From Martinezella lusitana (GTDB lineage Bacteria > Pseudomonadota > Alphaproteobacteria > Rhizobiales > Rhizobiaceae): DNA of 64,000 nucleotides. The position numbers were made by a program, and so were the translations under genes. Below the pieces are notes generated by a model that saw only the letters and a program-made list of their open reading frames with translations, was not told the DNA's origin and did not search any database. The stretch is taken from assembly GCF_900094565.1 (NCBI RefSeq), contig NZ_FMAF01000011.1, positions 1 through 64,000 on the forward strand. The letters run 5' to 3'. This document shows positions 35,259 through 43,388 of this stretch, piece by piece. Numbering within the stretch: position 1 is the first letter of the stretch; each line of letters opens with the position of its first letter.

Positions 35259-35311
35259 ACCATGACTTGCGCGGCCGGTTCCGGCCTTGGTAAAACGGAC
35301 TTTTGGATCCT

Positions 35312-36001
35312 ATGGGTGATATGGATTTACAGATTGCACGGCAGAGTGCCACTTTGCGCACTCAGGTAGAGGATAAACTGCGGCAGGCGATATCCAGCGG
35401 CCGTTTCAAGCCGGGTCAGCGCCTCGTTGAGCGAGAACTCTGCGAGTCGATCGGTGTCGGACGAACATCAATCCGCGAGGCGCTTCGACAACTCGAGGCC
35501 GAGGGCCTCATTACCAGCTATCCGCACCGCGGCCCCGTCGTCAGCACTATCACTTACGAAGAAGCCGCTCAGCTTTACAGCGTCAGGGCTTTGCTCGAGA
35601 GCTATGCTGGAAAGGAATTCGCTGAAAACGGAACCGCCCAGGATATCCACACACTCAATGAGGCGGTTGCTGAGTTTGCGGAAGCCGCGGCAAACGGCGC
35701 CGGTAGCAGGCTCATCAAGGCGAAAACCGCGTTTTACGACTGCCTGATGCAAGGGAGCGGAAACGTCTTCGTCAAGCAAATGCTGACATCGCTCCACAAT
35801 CGGGTGACGCTGCTGCGCATGACGTCGATGACGCAGCCGGGGCGCTTGAACCACAGTGTGGAAGAGATAAAGGAGATCGCTGCGGCCATTACCGACCGAA
35901 ACGGACCGAAAGCCGCCGCAGCCTGCAAGTACCACATCGATATGGCGGCTAAGGTCGCGTTGGACTACCTGCGTAAAACCTCTGAAAACCACGGCGATTG
36001 A
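35312..36001 (+). CDS. GntR-family regulator with FCD domain (likely master regulator)
   Basis: About 229 residues. An N-terminal winged helix (roughly residues 10-75) contains LRQAISSGRFKPGQRLVERE, GVGRTSIREALRQLEAEGLI and GPVVSTITYEEA, typical of GntR proteins. The C-terminal helical FCD domain (LYSVRALLESYAGK to the end) has Asp and His residues in metal-site positions (FYDCL, LHNRV, HSVEE, HIDMA) and binds a small organic acid or sugar acid in relatives. The start is uncertain (TTG 35303, ATG 35312 or ATG 35321; none has a strong ribosome binding site). It is the only GntR gene seen and is surrounded by the palindromes, one in its own promoter. Confidence 0.85.
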   Translation: MGDMDLQIARQSATLRTQVEDKLRQAISSGRFKPGQRLVERELCESIGVGRTSIREALRQLEAEGLITSYPHRGPVVSTITYEEAAQLYSVRALLESYAGKEFAENGTAQDIHTLNEAVAEFAEAAANGAGSRLIKAKTAFYDCLMQGSGNVFVKQMLTSLHNRVTLLRMTSMTQPGRLNHSVEEIKEIAAAITDRNGPKAAAACKYHIDMAAKVALDYLRKTSENHGD

Positions 36002-36021
36002 AGAAGCGGCATTAGCCGGTA

Positions 36022-36050
36022 TTGACAGATTGTCTGATAATCTGCTTATT
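36022..36050 (+). promoter_or_regulatory. GntR-type operator-promoter, site D (SCP2/hydrolase gene)
   Basis: TTGACA (36022-36027) overlaps the palindrome CAGATTGTCTGATAATCTG (36026-36044), the closest match to the consensus. CTTATT follows at 17-base spacing. The site begins 20 bases after the GntR stop codon and about 60 bases before the next gene's start. Confidence 0.75.
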
Positions 36051-36109
36051 CGAAGTCATGGCGCTGCCGACGCGTGCGGCCTGGCGCTCGCTCGAACAGG
36101 GAGGTTGCT

Positions 36110-37342
36110 TTGGGCATTTTTAATGAATTGCGGTCCCGCATGTCGGAGGCTCTTGGGGATCAGGAATTGCCCCGGCTCACTCCGGACCTGACGATAAAGA
36201 TCGCCTTCTACGTCGGCGATCAGGTGATCGCCCTCGATTTCGCTGAAGGCGGCGCGGAGATCTCGGGGGAAAGCAGTGCCCCCCAGGTGACAGTGAGGGC
36301 CACCACGGACGCCTGGGATCAGGTTCTGATGACGCCGCCGCCGGCGACCTTTCACTCCTTCACGGCGTTGCAGCTTGCAAATCCTCTCTTCGAGATCGCC
36401 GGCTCACCGCTCGACCTCGCGAAAGCACGCCCGGCTCTCGAACGGGTGTTCGAGCTCGTCGTCACGTCCCCCGAGATGACAGCGGAGCGTGCGCAACGCG
36501 ACCTGCGTCAAATTCGGGGGCAGTATGCCGTCGTCAATATCGATGACGTCCCCCATGAAATATATTACGAAGAAGCAGGTGAGGGGGTGCCGGTCCTGTT
36601 TCTTCACACCGCCGGAGCAGATAGCCGCCAATTCATGCCTCAGCTGGCGGACACCGAGCTTGCGAAAAGCTACAGGCTGATCGCGGTTGACCTACCATTC
36701 CACGGTCGGTCCATGCCGCCGCTGACGTGGGACGGAGCACCCTACAAGCTCACGGCATCGCTCTACCTGAAATGGTGCACGGCCATTCTCGAACAGGTGG
36801 TTCGCGAAAAGGCGATTGTCGCGGGTGGGTCCATGGGCGCGGCAATGTCGCTGGTTCTCGCGGCGGAACGGCCGGAGCATATCCTCGGGATCGTAGCGAT
36901 CGAGCCACCTTTCCGCTCCAAGGGACGACGGAACCCATACCAGCACAACGTAAACGTACACGGCTCACTTCATAACTCGGCATATGTCAGAGGGATCATG
37001 AGCCCACTGAGCCCCGCAGGGGAGCGCAGGAGGTCAAGCTGGATCTATTCGCAGGGAGCACCCGGAGTTTACCCAGGCGATCTTTCCTTCTACAGCGACG
37101 AGTTCGACGGAGCAGTGACAGCTCCCCGTATTGACCCATCACGCACCCCGGTGGCGCTGCTCTCGGGCGACTATGACTACTCAGCCACGCCGGCCGACGG
37201 TGCCAAGCTCGCCGAACTTATTCCAGGATGCCTCCACCTCGTTATGGGCGGACTAGGTCACTTTCCAATGTGCGAACACCCGAACTTCTTCCGGAGCTAT
37301 CTTGTCAAAGGGCTCGATTTCGTACGGCACGCCGCTCGCTGA
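36110..37342 (+). CDS. Two-domain protein: SCP2-like N-terminus fused to serine alpha/beta hydrolase
   Basis: 410 residues from a TTG (36110) placed five bases after AGGGAGG. Residues about 1-130 look like a sterol-carrier-protein-2-type fold (LTIKIAFYVGDQVIALDFAE and later FTALQLANPLFEIAGSPLDL). Residues about 150-410 form an alpha/beta hydrolase: FLHTAGADSRQF oxyanion loop, GGSMGAAM nucleophile elbow with Ser, LSGDYDYSATP with the acid, and GGLGHFPMCEHP with the His. The SCP2-like part could present a hydrophobic substrate to the hydrolase. It follows the GntR gene under its own site D. The fusion is uncommon in my experience, and the domain call for the N-terminus is by eye. Confidence 0.7.
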   Translation: MGIFNELRSRMSEALGDQELPRLTPDLTIKIAFYVGDQVIALDFAEGGAEISGESSAPQVTVRATTDAWDQVLMTPPPATFHSFTALQLANPLFEIAGSPLDLAKARPALERVFELVVTSPEMTAERAQRDLRQIRGQYAVVNIDDVPHEIYYEEAGEGVPVLFLHTAGADSRQFMPQLADTELAKSYRLIAVDLPFHGRSMPPLTWDGAPYKLTASLYLKWCTAILEQVVREKAIVAGGSMGAAMSLVLAAERPEHILGIVAIEPPFRSKGRRNPYQHNVNVHGSLHNSAYVRGIMSPLSPAGERRRSSWIYSQGAPGVYPGDLSFYSDEFDGAVTAPRIDPSRTPVALLSGDYDYSATPADGAKLAELIPGCLHLVMGGLGHFPMCEHPNFFRSYLVKGLDFVRHAAR

Positions 37343-37589
37343 GCGGTTGGATTGACTCTCGTCGCCCGGTGCAGCCGCCGGGCGATCGCATGCGAAGCGG
37401 GCGGGCGCATACCGAGGCTTTGCAACTGGCGTCCCGGCGATGACACGGCCGGCATCGCAGGCGGCATCCCTCACGCGCTCCCGAGAAGTTCCGGTGTGGA
37501 TTGGGAAAATTCCCGCGATATCTGGGGGAAGGATCAGGCGCGGCGATGCGACTATAAAGCGCCGTAGCGACGTCTCATCGCAGGGTCTT

Positions 37590-37613
37590 GATCACGCAGC
37601 TTTGCGCGTGATC
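37590..37613 (+). terminator. Hairpin, possible terminator for the hydrolase transcript
   Basis: GATCACGC and GCGTGATC form a perfect 8-bp stem with an 8-base loop, followed by a pyrimidine-rich TCTATCTTTTCC. It is about 250 bases after the stop codon, so the assignment is moderate. Confidence 0.45.
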
Positions 37614-37664
37614 TCTATCTTTTCCCACTGCGGGTCTCTGTGTTTCCGACACGTAGTACCACAG

Positions 37665-37696
37665 TAAAAATGCCTCCCGTGGTCAAGAAGGAGGCA
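37665..37696 (-). terminator. Intrinsic terminator after the SDR gene
   Basis: On the minus strand TGCCTCC pairs perfectly with GGAGGCA around a 12-base loop, followed by TTTTT. It lies 20 bases after the SDR stop codon. Confidence 0.8.
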
Positions 37697-37716
37697 CCTG
37701 CTAGCACCTATGTGCT

Positions 37717-38484
37717 TCAGCGCACCAAGTGGTTACCGATCGACGATCCTCCGTCGACTGTGAGAATGCTTCCGGTCGCAAACCGCGAGCGGTCCGAAGC
37801 GAGAAAGAGCATCGCCTCGGCGATCTCTTCCGGGTTGCCCATCCGGTGCAAGGCTGCACGGGCGTTGAAGTCTTCCCGCAAGGCTTGTGGGTCCGCCGCT
37901 TCCGCAAAAATCTTGGTGAAATAGGGCGAGTCGATCGTCCCGGGGGCGACAGCGTTGACGCGGATCCCGTCTTTTGCGTGGTCCAGTGCCATGGCTCTCG
38001 TGAGTGCCGAGATCGCGCCTTTCGACGCCACGTAGGCCGTGCGGTTGGCGATGGCTGACACGGCGGTGTATGAGGTCGTGTTAATAATCGATCCGTTGCC
38101 CTGTTCCGCCATAATCGGAACCACGTATTTCGAGCAGAGGAAGATCCCCTTCACGTTCACCGCCATGATCCGGTCCCAGTCGGATTCGGCGATGGTGGTG
38201 ACGTTTCCCGTCATTCCGAACCCCGCGTTGTTGACGAGAACGTCAATACGCCCCCATTTTTCCTTAACTGACCTGACCAACGCCTCGACTTCGGCGGAGG
38301 AAGACACATCGGCTTTTAACGCGATCGCATCCGTCCCAATTTCTCGGGCGACGTCTCGTGCTGCATCGATGTTGACGTCGACGACGCCAACCTTAGCGCC
38401 CTGGCGCGCAAACAGTTCAGCTGTTGCGCGCCCGATCCCGCTGCCAGCCCCGGTCACCACACAGACTTTCGATTCCAGATCCAT
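37717..38484 (-). CDS. Short-chain dehydrogenase/reductase (SDR)
   Basis: A 255-residue classical SDR. VTGAGSGIGRATAELFA is the cofactor motif, VDVNID after beta-2 suggests NAD preference, NNAGFG is the structural motif, and the catalytic Ser-Tyr-Lys set is in TTSYTAVSAIANRTAYVASKGA. It oxidises a secondary alcohol or a sugar-like hydroxyl. It is divergent from the flavin reductase operon, and both starts face a pair of GntR-type palindromes (sites E and F), so the SDR is a regulon member. GAGGAG precedes the ATG at 38484. Confidence 0.88.
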   Translation of the reverse strand: MDLESKVCVVTGAGSGIGRATAELFARQGAKVGVVDVNIDAARDVAREIGTDAIALKADVSSSAEVEALVRSVKEKWGRIDVLVNNAGFGMTGNVTTIAESDWDRIMAVNVKGIFLCSKYVVPIMAEQGNGSIINTTSYTAVSAIANRTAYVASKGAISALTRAMALDHAKDGIRVNAVAPGTIDSPYFTKIFAEAADPQALREDFNARAALHRMGNPEEIAEAMLFLASDRSRFATGSILTVDGGSSIGNHLVR

Positions 38485-38508
38485 AATCGTCTCCTCTTTC
38501 ACTGCCCA

Positions 38509-38537
38509 AGAAAACATTTTCGCAGACAATCTGTCAA
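38509..38537 (-). promoter_or_regulatory. GntR-type operator-promoter, site E (SDR gene)
   Basis: On the minus strand TTGACA (38537-38532), then the palindrome with a perfect left half CAGATTGTC and a degenerate right half (plus-strand 38515-38533, CATTTTCGCAGACAATCTG), then TTTTCT at 17-base spacing. Confidence 0.65.
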
Positions 38538-38553
38538 TGACTAACAAAACGTG

Positions 38554-38582
38554 TTGACAGATTGTCTGCCAATCTGCTTATC
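38554..38582 (+). promoter_or_regulatory. GntR-type operator-promoter, site F (monooxygenase operon)
   Basis: TTGACA (38554-38559) overlaps CAGATTGTCTGCCAATCTG (38558-38576), followed by CTTATC at 17 or TTATCT at 18 bases. It drives the flavin reductase to GFA operon and sits back to back with site E, with 24 bases between the palindromes. Confidence 0.75.
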
Positions 38583-38613
38583 TTAGGTCACGAATGACTT
38601 GGGGGAGGTAACG

Positions 38614-39123
38614 ATGGCTGGTGCTGAAATAGCAGCGCAAGCGGCGTTCAAGACTGCTTTACGCCGGTTCACATCAACAATTTGCCTGATCACGACGGAA
38701 TGGGAAGGTGCCCGTTACGGCATGGCTGCAACCGCCGTCCAGTCAGTGACGGCGGACCCTCCGACCCTCCTGGTTTGCATCAACCAATCGGCTTCGATCA
38801 GCGGCCCGCTCAAGCTGGCGGGGAAATTCGCAGTGAACATGCTGCATCTTAGCCATGCGCCTTTGGTTCCGCTGTTCAGTGGAAAACTGAAGGGAGAGGA
38901 GAGGTTCGCTCACGGTGAGTGGATCGGGGCTGGCGGAGTTCCCGTCCTCGGCGACGCCCAGGCCGCATTCGTTTGCAGCCTCAACTCCGCAGTCTCCGTT
39001 GGCACCCATGACGTCGTTCTCGGGGAAGTCATCGAGGCCCGGTTTATCGAGAATATTGCCCCGCTCCTCTACGAGGACGGGAAATTGGTTAGATCGGCAG
39101 CGCTGATCGATGCTGCCGCCTGA
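38614..39123 (+). CDS. Flavin reductase (RutF/HpaC-type) of a two-component monooxygenase
   Basis: A 169-residue flavin reductase-like protein. The N-terminal segment (FTSTICLITTEWEGARYGMA) and the following AVQSVTADPPTLLVCINQSA are the FMN-binding split-barrel signature, and GTHDVVLGEVIEA near the C-terminus contains the conserved His. It should reduce FMN or FAD with NAD(P)H to feed the RutA-like monooxygenase two genes downstream. The ATG at 38614 follows GGGGGAGG; site F lies just upstream. It is first in the operon. Confidence 0.85.
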   Translation: MAGAEIAAQAAFKTALRRFTSTICLITTEWEGARYGMAATAVQSVTADPPTLLVCINQSASISGPLKLAGKFAVNMLHLSHAPLVPLFSGKLKGEERFAHGEWIGAGGVPVLGDAQAAFVCSLNSAVSVGTHDVVLGEVIEARFIENIAPLLYEDGKLVRSAALIDAAA

Positions 39124-39194
39124 AACGTTTGGCCGAGCATTCGGCTTATGACATCCACCAAATGCCTTTCGGCCGATAATGAGGAGTTTGATCC

Positions 39195-39614
39195 GTGACT
39201 ATTGCCACCGATATGAAATCGCAAGTGAATGGGCGTCCCGTCAGTGAACGGTTCGAAAAGGGTCTGCAGACCCGTCGGGAGGTTCTCGGCGGTGCATATG
39301 TGGACGCTTCGGTAAACAAGGCGACCGAGTTCAACTGGCCGATGCAGGAGCTTGTCACCGAGTATTGCTGGAACGAGATCTGGAACAGGCCCGGCCTCGA
39401 CCGCCGTTCGCGCAGCCTTCTCAATCTTGGCATGATTTCCGCCCTTAACCGCCCCCACGAGTTGAAGCTGCACGTTCGCGGCGCGATCAATAACGGCCTC
39501 AGCAAGGACGAGCTTCGCGAAGTTTTCCTTCAGGTCGCGATCTATTGCGGCGTGCCCGCGGCGATCGACAGCTTCCGCGTCGCGCAGGAAGTCTTCGAGG
39601 ACATGGGTATCTAA
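39195..39614 (+). CDS. Carboxymuconolactone decarboxylase-like protein
   Basis: 139 residues beginning at a GTG (39195) that follows GAGGAG. RSRSLLNLGMISALNRPHEL, HVRGAINNGLSKDELREVFL and QVAIYCGVPAAIDSFRVAQE match the CMD family, specifically the gamma-carboxymuconolactone decarboxylase branch rather than the AhpD peroxidase branch with its CxxC pair. The family decarboxylates or isomerises ring-cleavage lactones. It sits between a flavin reductase and the monooxygenase, which suggests that it processes the oxygenase product. A GC hairpin follows it. Confidence 0.82.
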   Translation: MTIATDMKSQVNGRPVSERFEKGLQTRREVLGGAYVDASVNKATEFNWPMQELVTEYCWNEIWNRPGLDRRSRSLLNLGMISALNRPHELKLHVRGAINNGLSKDELREVFLQVAIYCGVPAAIDSFRVAQEVFEDMGI

Positions 39615-39620
39615 TCGGTG

Positions 39621-39638
39621 CCCGGCTTTCGGGCCGGG
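39621..39638 (+). other. Intercistronic hairpin 1 (CMD / monooxygenase)
   Basis: CCCGGC-TTTCGG-GCCGGG forms a perfect 6-bp GC stem seven bases after the stop codon of the CMD gene. No T tract follows, so it is more likely an mRNA stabiliser or partial attenuator than a full terminator. Confidence 0.55.
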
Positions 39639-39669
39639 AACAGACTAACTCTGTGGAGGACACTTCAAT

Positions 39670-40794
39670 ATGACGACCAGCGATGATTTCCGCGCCACCG
39701 GAAACCCGATGTTTAACGGCAACAAGCTGAAGCTTGGCGTATTCGGAACGAATTGTTCCAGCGCTTGCGCCATCACCACCGCGGAATCAACGTTCGAACC
39801 GACCTTCGAACACAATGTCGAAATTGCCAAAAAGCTCGAAGCGGCCGGCTGGGAATGCATGGTGCCGATCGCCCGGTGGCGCGGTTTCGGCGGGCCGACG
39901 AACTTCAACGGCGTGAACATGGACACGTTCACGTGGGCCGCGGCCCTGGCTGCCGTGACCACGAAGCTGCAGTTTTTCTCGACGACGCATATCCCGACCC
40001 TGAACCCGATCGTCGCGACGAAGATGGCGACGACGATCGACAACATTTCGAAGGGCCGATACGGCCTGAACCTGGTGACGGGTTGGTTTACCCCGGAAAT
40101 GGAGATGTTCGGCGTTCCGATGATGGAACACGACACCCGCTACGAATATGCCACGGAATGGATGGAAATCGTCGAATCTCTGTGGACGAAGAACGGCGTC
40201 ACCTTTGACGGCCAGTTCCTCAAGGTGAAAGACGCGTTCAGCGAGCCGAAGCCCTATAACAAAGAGACGGGTCGCCCGGTCCTCATCTGCGCCGGTTCGT
40301 CGGGCAAGGGCCTGCACTTCACGGCCAAGTTCTGCGACTTCAACTTCGGCTTCATGCAGGACATGGAATCGGGCGCAGCGTGGGTGAAGAAGGTGAAGGA
40401 GCTGGCTCGCGAGGAATACAAGCGCGAACTCGGAACCTTCACCGCGTGCCCGGTCGTCGTTCGCGAGACCGAAAAGGAAGCCCGGGATTACTACGACTAC
40501 TACGTGAACCAGAAGGGCGATTGGGAAGCCTGCGAAAACATCTGCGAGGTTCTTCAGGTTCAGTCACAGAACCACTCGGCAGAGATGTACCAGAAGTTCA
40601 AGGAGCGCTTCATCGCTGGCTGGGGCGGCTACCCGATCGTCGGAACGCCGGAACAGGTCGCCGACAAGCTCGTCGCATTGAGCAACACGGGCGTCGACGG
40701 CGCGCTTCTCACAATGGTCGACTACAACGAAGAGCTGCCGTTCTTCAACGACCGCGTCATGCCTCTGCTGAAACAGGCTGGCCTCAGGAACTGA
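39670..40794 (+). CDS. RutA-like LLM-class flavin-dependent monooxygenase
   Basis: A 374-residue luciferase-like monooxygenase. RWRGFGGPTNFNG, AATTIDNISKGRYGLNLVTG and ICAGSSGKGLHFTAKFCDFN align by eye with RutA, the enzyme that opens the uracil ring with reduced FMN and oxygen. The rest of the rut pathway (RutB, C, D, E, G) is absent, and the N-terminus and C-terminal third differ. It is therefore a RutA relative acting on another substrate. It needs reduced flavin, which the reductase at 38614 would supply. Its position inside a substrate-inducible operon marks it as the likely key ring-opening or C-N/C-C cleaving step of the pathway. Confidence 0.85.
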   Translation: MTTSDDFRATGNPMFNGNKLKLGVFGTNCSSACAITTAESTFEPTFEHNVEIAKKLEAAGWECMVPIARWRGFGGPTNFNGVNMDTFTWAAALAAVTTKLQFFSTTHIPTLNPIVATKMATTIDNISKGRYGLNLVTGWFTPEMEMFGVPMMEHDTRYEYATEWMEIVESLWTKNGVTFDGQFLKVKDAFSEPKPYNKETGRPVLICAGSSGKGLHFTAKFCDFNFGFMQDMESGAAWVKKVKELAREEYKRELGTFTACPVVVRETEKEARDYYDYYVNQKGDWEACENICEVLQVQSQNHSAEMYQKFKERFIAGWGGYPIVGTPEQVADKLVALSNTGVDGALLTMVDYNEELPFFNDRVMPLLKQAGLRN

Positions 40795-40801
40795 CCGTTC
40801 C

Positions 40802-40823
40802 GCGGGCGGCGCAAGTCGCCCGC
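40802..40823 (+). other. Intercistronic hairpin 2 (monooxygenase / binding protein)
   Basis: GCGGGCG and CGCCCGC form a perfect 7-bp stem with an 8-base loop, starting eight bases after the monooxygenase stop. There is no T tract. Confidence 0.55.
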
Positions 40824-40922
40824 CACCAATCCGAAATCGAAACACTTTTAACCAATTCCGTGGCTCGACGCCAACGGCGTCAACTGCTGTAGCGGATGTA
40901 CAGAGGGGAGGAGACCCTACAC

Positions 40923-42092
40923 ATGCTAAAGAAGGTTTACACCGCATTGAGCGTGATCACCGGGCTAGGCCTGATGACCACCGCCGCATTCGCGGACGGC
41001 TTAGACTCGCTACCACCGGACCAGAAGCAGCTTTACGAGCTCGTGGACCCGGCAATTCCCCTCGGTGGTACGCCGCTCAAGGATTTTGTGGCGAAGCGGC
41101 CGCCGCCATGGAAAATCGGCTACGCATCCACTTATGCAGGCAACACGTGGCGTGCCCAGATCCTCACTGAATTGAACGAGGTTCTGCTTCCGAAATACAA
41201 GGAGGCTGGACTGGTATCTGAGCTTGTCGTCACGCAGTCCGACCTGAAGGACGCGACGCAAATCCAGCAGATGCGCCAGATGGTCGACGACGGCGTCGAT
41301 GCTATCATCATCTGCTGCTCGAACGTAACGGCCATCAACCAGACCATCGAATACGCGCACTCCAAGGGCGTTCCGGTGTTCTCGTTCTCGGGTTACGTGA
41401 CATCGCCCTACGCGATCAATGCGACCGAAAACAACACCCAGGGCGGTTATACGGCCGCGAAATGGCTGGCCGAGGAAATCGGCGGCAAGGGCAACGTACT
41501 GACGGTTTCGGGCATCCCGGGCTTCGCATCATCCGACAGCTTCAATGTCGGTGCCAAGAAGGCGTTCGACGAGTATAAGGACATCACCGTCGTGGGCGAT
41601 GTCGCCGGCAAGTGGACCGATCAGGTCGCCCAGGTCGAAGTCCAGAAATTCCTCGCGACCAACCCTACCGAAATCGCTGGTATCCTCGTCCAGTCGGCCT
41701 CGGAAAACGGTGTCGTCAACGCGGTCCAGCAGTCCGGGCGCGACATGATGCCAATCGTCCTCGGCGGCGAGGCGTCGGCGGCGTGCTACTGGCGCAATAA
41801 TCCCGACTTCATCAGCCAGAGCTTCCATTTCTGGCCGCCGCGGGCTGACGCCCGACTGGTGTGGGACGTGATGATGAGGACGCTCCAAGGCCAGGGGCCG
41901 AAGATCCAGTCGATCCTGCGACCGGCTCTTCCCTACACGATCGACGATGTGAAGGAAGCAATTCCGGAAGATTGCGATCCGAACTCCACGGCGTGGATCG
42001 AGCCCAAGGGCGATGCATGGTGGCCCGCGGACGTAGCAGCACAGTACTTCGAGCGCCCGGAAGATCCGCTGGCCTGGCGGCCGAAGAAGTAA
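40923..42092 (+). CDS. CUT2-type ABC transporter periplasmic binding protein
   Basis: A 389-residue binding protein with a Sec signal peptide (MLKKVYTALSVITGLGLMTT..AAFA, cleavage near residue 24). WKIGYASTYAGNTWRAQIL, VDDGVDAIIICCSNVTAINQ and GGKGNVLTVSGIPG are typical of ribose/xylose-type (family 1) binding folds. It lies in the monooxygenase operon, while the matching ATPase and permeases are in the next operon under site G. Both carry the same operator, so the importer is probably assembled from the two. Trp- and Tyr-rich spots (HFWPPRADARLVW) hint at an aromatic or flat ligand; this is weak inference. Confidence 0.85.
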   Translation: MLKKVYTALSVITGLGLMTTAAFADGLDSLPPDQKQLYELVDPAIPLGGTPLKDFVAKRPPPWKIGYASTYAGNTWRAQILTELNEVLLPKYKEAGLVSELVVTQSDLKDATQIQQMRQMVDDGVDAIIICCSNVTAINQTIEYAHSKGVPVFSFSGYVTSPYAINATENNTQGGYTAAKWLAEEIGGKGNVLTVSGIPGFASSDSFNVGAKKAFDEYKDITVVGDVAGKWTDQVAQVEVQKFLATNPTEIAGILVQSASENGVVNAVQQSGRDMMPIVLGGEASAACYWRNNPDFISQSFHFWPPRADARLVWDVMMRTLQGQGPKIQSILRPALPYTIDDVKEAIPEDCDPNSTAWIEPKGDAWWPADVAAQYFERPEDPLAWRPKK

Positions 42093-42119
42093 TCGACGAC
42101 CTCCCAAGTTGTCCCGCGA

Positions 42120-42152
42120 CCTCCGCGCCGGCTTCATCCGTCGGCGCGGAGG
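42120..42152 (+). other. Intercistronic hairpin 3 (binding protein / aminotransferase)
   Basis: CCTCCGCGCCG and CGGCGCGGAGG form a perfect 11-bp stem with an 11-base loop, starting 28 bases after the binding-protein stop. It is the strongest hairpin of the operon and has no T tract. Such structures after binding-protein genes commonly stabilise the upstream message. Confidence 0.65.
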
Positions 42153-42174
42153 ACCCACGATAAGGAACCAGAAG

Positions 42175-43386
42175 TTGGAATTCCACAAGATACAGCGTTT
42201 GCCCCCTTACGTCTTCGAGCAGGTGAACCGTCTCAAGTCCAGCGCGCGCGCGGCCGGAGTCGACATCATCGATCTTGGAATGGGCAATCCCGATCTTCCC
42301 ACGCCAAGCTGGGTTGTGGACAAGCTATGCGAAGCGGTGCAGCATCCGCGCACGCACCGCTATTCGGCTTCCAAGGGCATTATCGGGCTTCGCCGCGCCA
42401 AGGCTGCGTATTACGCCCGCCGGTTTAATGTGAAGCTTGATCCGGATACCCAGGTTGTTGCGACGCTCGGGTCCAAGGAGGGGTTTGCGAACATGGCACA
42501 GGCCATAACCGCCCCCGGGGATGTCATTCTCTGTCCGAACCCTTCCTATCCGATTCATACGTTCGGATTTCTCATGGCAGGGGGCGTGATAAGGTCGGTA
42601 CCGGTCGAGCCGGATGAGACCTTCTTCCAAGCTCTCGAAATGGCGGTGCGGCATTCGGTACCGAAGCCTCTGGCGCTCATCATAAGCTACCCGTCAAACC
42701 CCACCGCTCGCGTCGCGACGCTCGATTTCTATAAGGACGTCATCGCCTTCGCGAAGAAGCACGATCTCATCGTTCTGTCGGATATCGCCTACGCTGAAAT
42801 CTACTTCGACGGTCCCCCGCCGCCGTCTGTTCTCGAAGTCCCCGGCGCGATCGACGTGGCCGTCGAATTCTCCTCGATGTCGAAGACATTCTCGATGCCC
42901 GGTTGGCGCGTTGGGTTTGCGGTGGGTAACGAACGGCTCATCCGAGCGTTGACGCGCGTGAAATCGTACCTGGACTACGGAGCATTTACGCCGATACAGG
43001 TCGCCGCCGCTCATGCCCTAAACTCGGACGGGGAGGACGCCGCGCGGGCAAGAGACATCTACAGGACGCGCAGAGATACACTGGTGAAGACCTTTGCCGA
43101 TGCCGGCTTCGACGTTCCAGCTCCTGCGGCGACGATGTTCGCATGGGCGAAGATACCCCCGCATTTCCGACACCTTGGCTCGCTGGAGTTTTCGAAACTC
43201 GTGCTCGAGAAGGCACAGGTCGCGATTTCGCCGGGTATCGGTTTCGGTGAGATGGGTGACGAATACGTACGGCTGGCTTTCGTGGAGAATGAAGACAGGA
43301 TCCGGCAGGCCGCACGGAACTTGAAGCGGTGGCTTTCTGCAAGCGCGCGACAGCCACAACTCGATAAAGCGATGAAAGGATTTTGA
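42175..43386 (+). CDS. PLP-dependent aminotransferase, AlaC-like (class I/II)
   Basis: About 403 residues from a TTG at 42175, which follows AAGGA by eight bases; the longer open frame crosses the hairpin and is rejected. Fold-type I hallmarks are DLGMGNPDLPTPSWVVDKLC, ISYPSNPTARVA, LSDIAYAEIYFDG, and SSMSKTFSMPGWRVGFAVGN with the Schiff-base Lys, plus the C-terminal Arg (YVRLAFVENEDR). It resembles the AlaC (alanine) branch. It probably transaminates a keto acid or amino-aldehyde formed from the substrate, which fits a nitrogen-containing compound but does not prove it. It overlaps the start region of the GFA gene. Confidence 0.83.
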   Translation: MEFHKIQRLPPYVFEQVNRLKSSARAAGVDIIDLGMGNPDLPTPSWVVDKLCEAVQHPRTHRYSASKGIIGLRRAKAAYYARRFNVKLDPDTQVVATLGSKEGFANMAQAITAPGDVILCPNPSYPIHTFGFLMAGGVIRSVPVEPDETFFQALEMAVRHSVPKPLALIISYPSNPTARVATLDFYKDVIAFAKKHDLIVLSDIAYAEIYFDGPPPPSVLEVPGAIDVAVEFSSMSKTFSMPGWRVGFAVGNERLIRALTRVKSYLDYGAFTPIQVAAAHALNSDGEDAARARDIYRTRRDTLVKTFADAGFDVPAPAATMFAWAKIPPHFRHLGSLEFSKLVLEKAQVAISPGIGFGEMGDEYVRLAFVENEDRIRQAARNLKRWLSASARQPQLDKAMKGF

Positions 43387-43388
43387 AG

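Larger units (their letters stand above)
37343..37716. other. Convergent intergenic region
   Basis: 374 bases between the convergent hydrolase and SDR genes. It contains two hairpins listed separately (37590-37613 and 37665-37696) and otherwise nothing recognisable. Confidence 0.5.

Noticed and set aside
39670..40794. Annotation as RutA (uracil monooxygenase)
   Set aside because: Only the reductase and the monooxygenase resemble the rut pathway. RutB, C, D, E and G are absent and the neighbours are those of a sugar-importer catabolic operon, so the enzyme is called RutA-like only.
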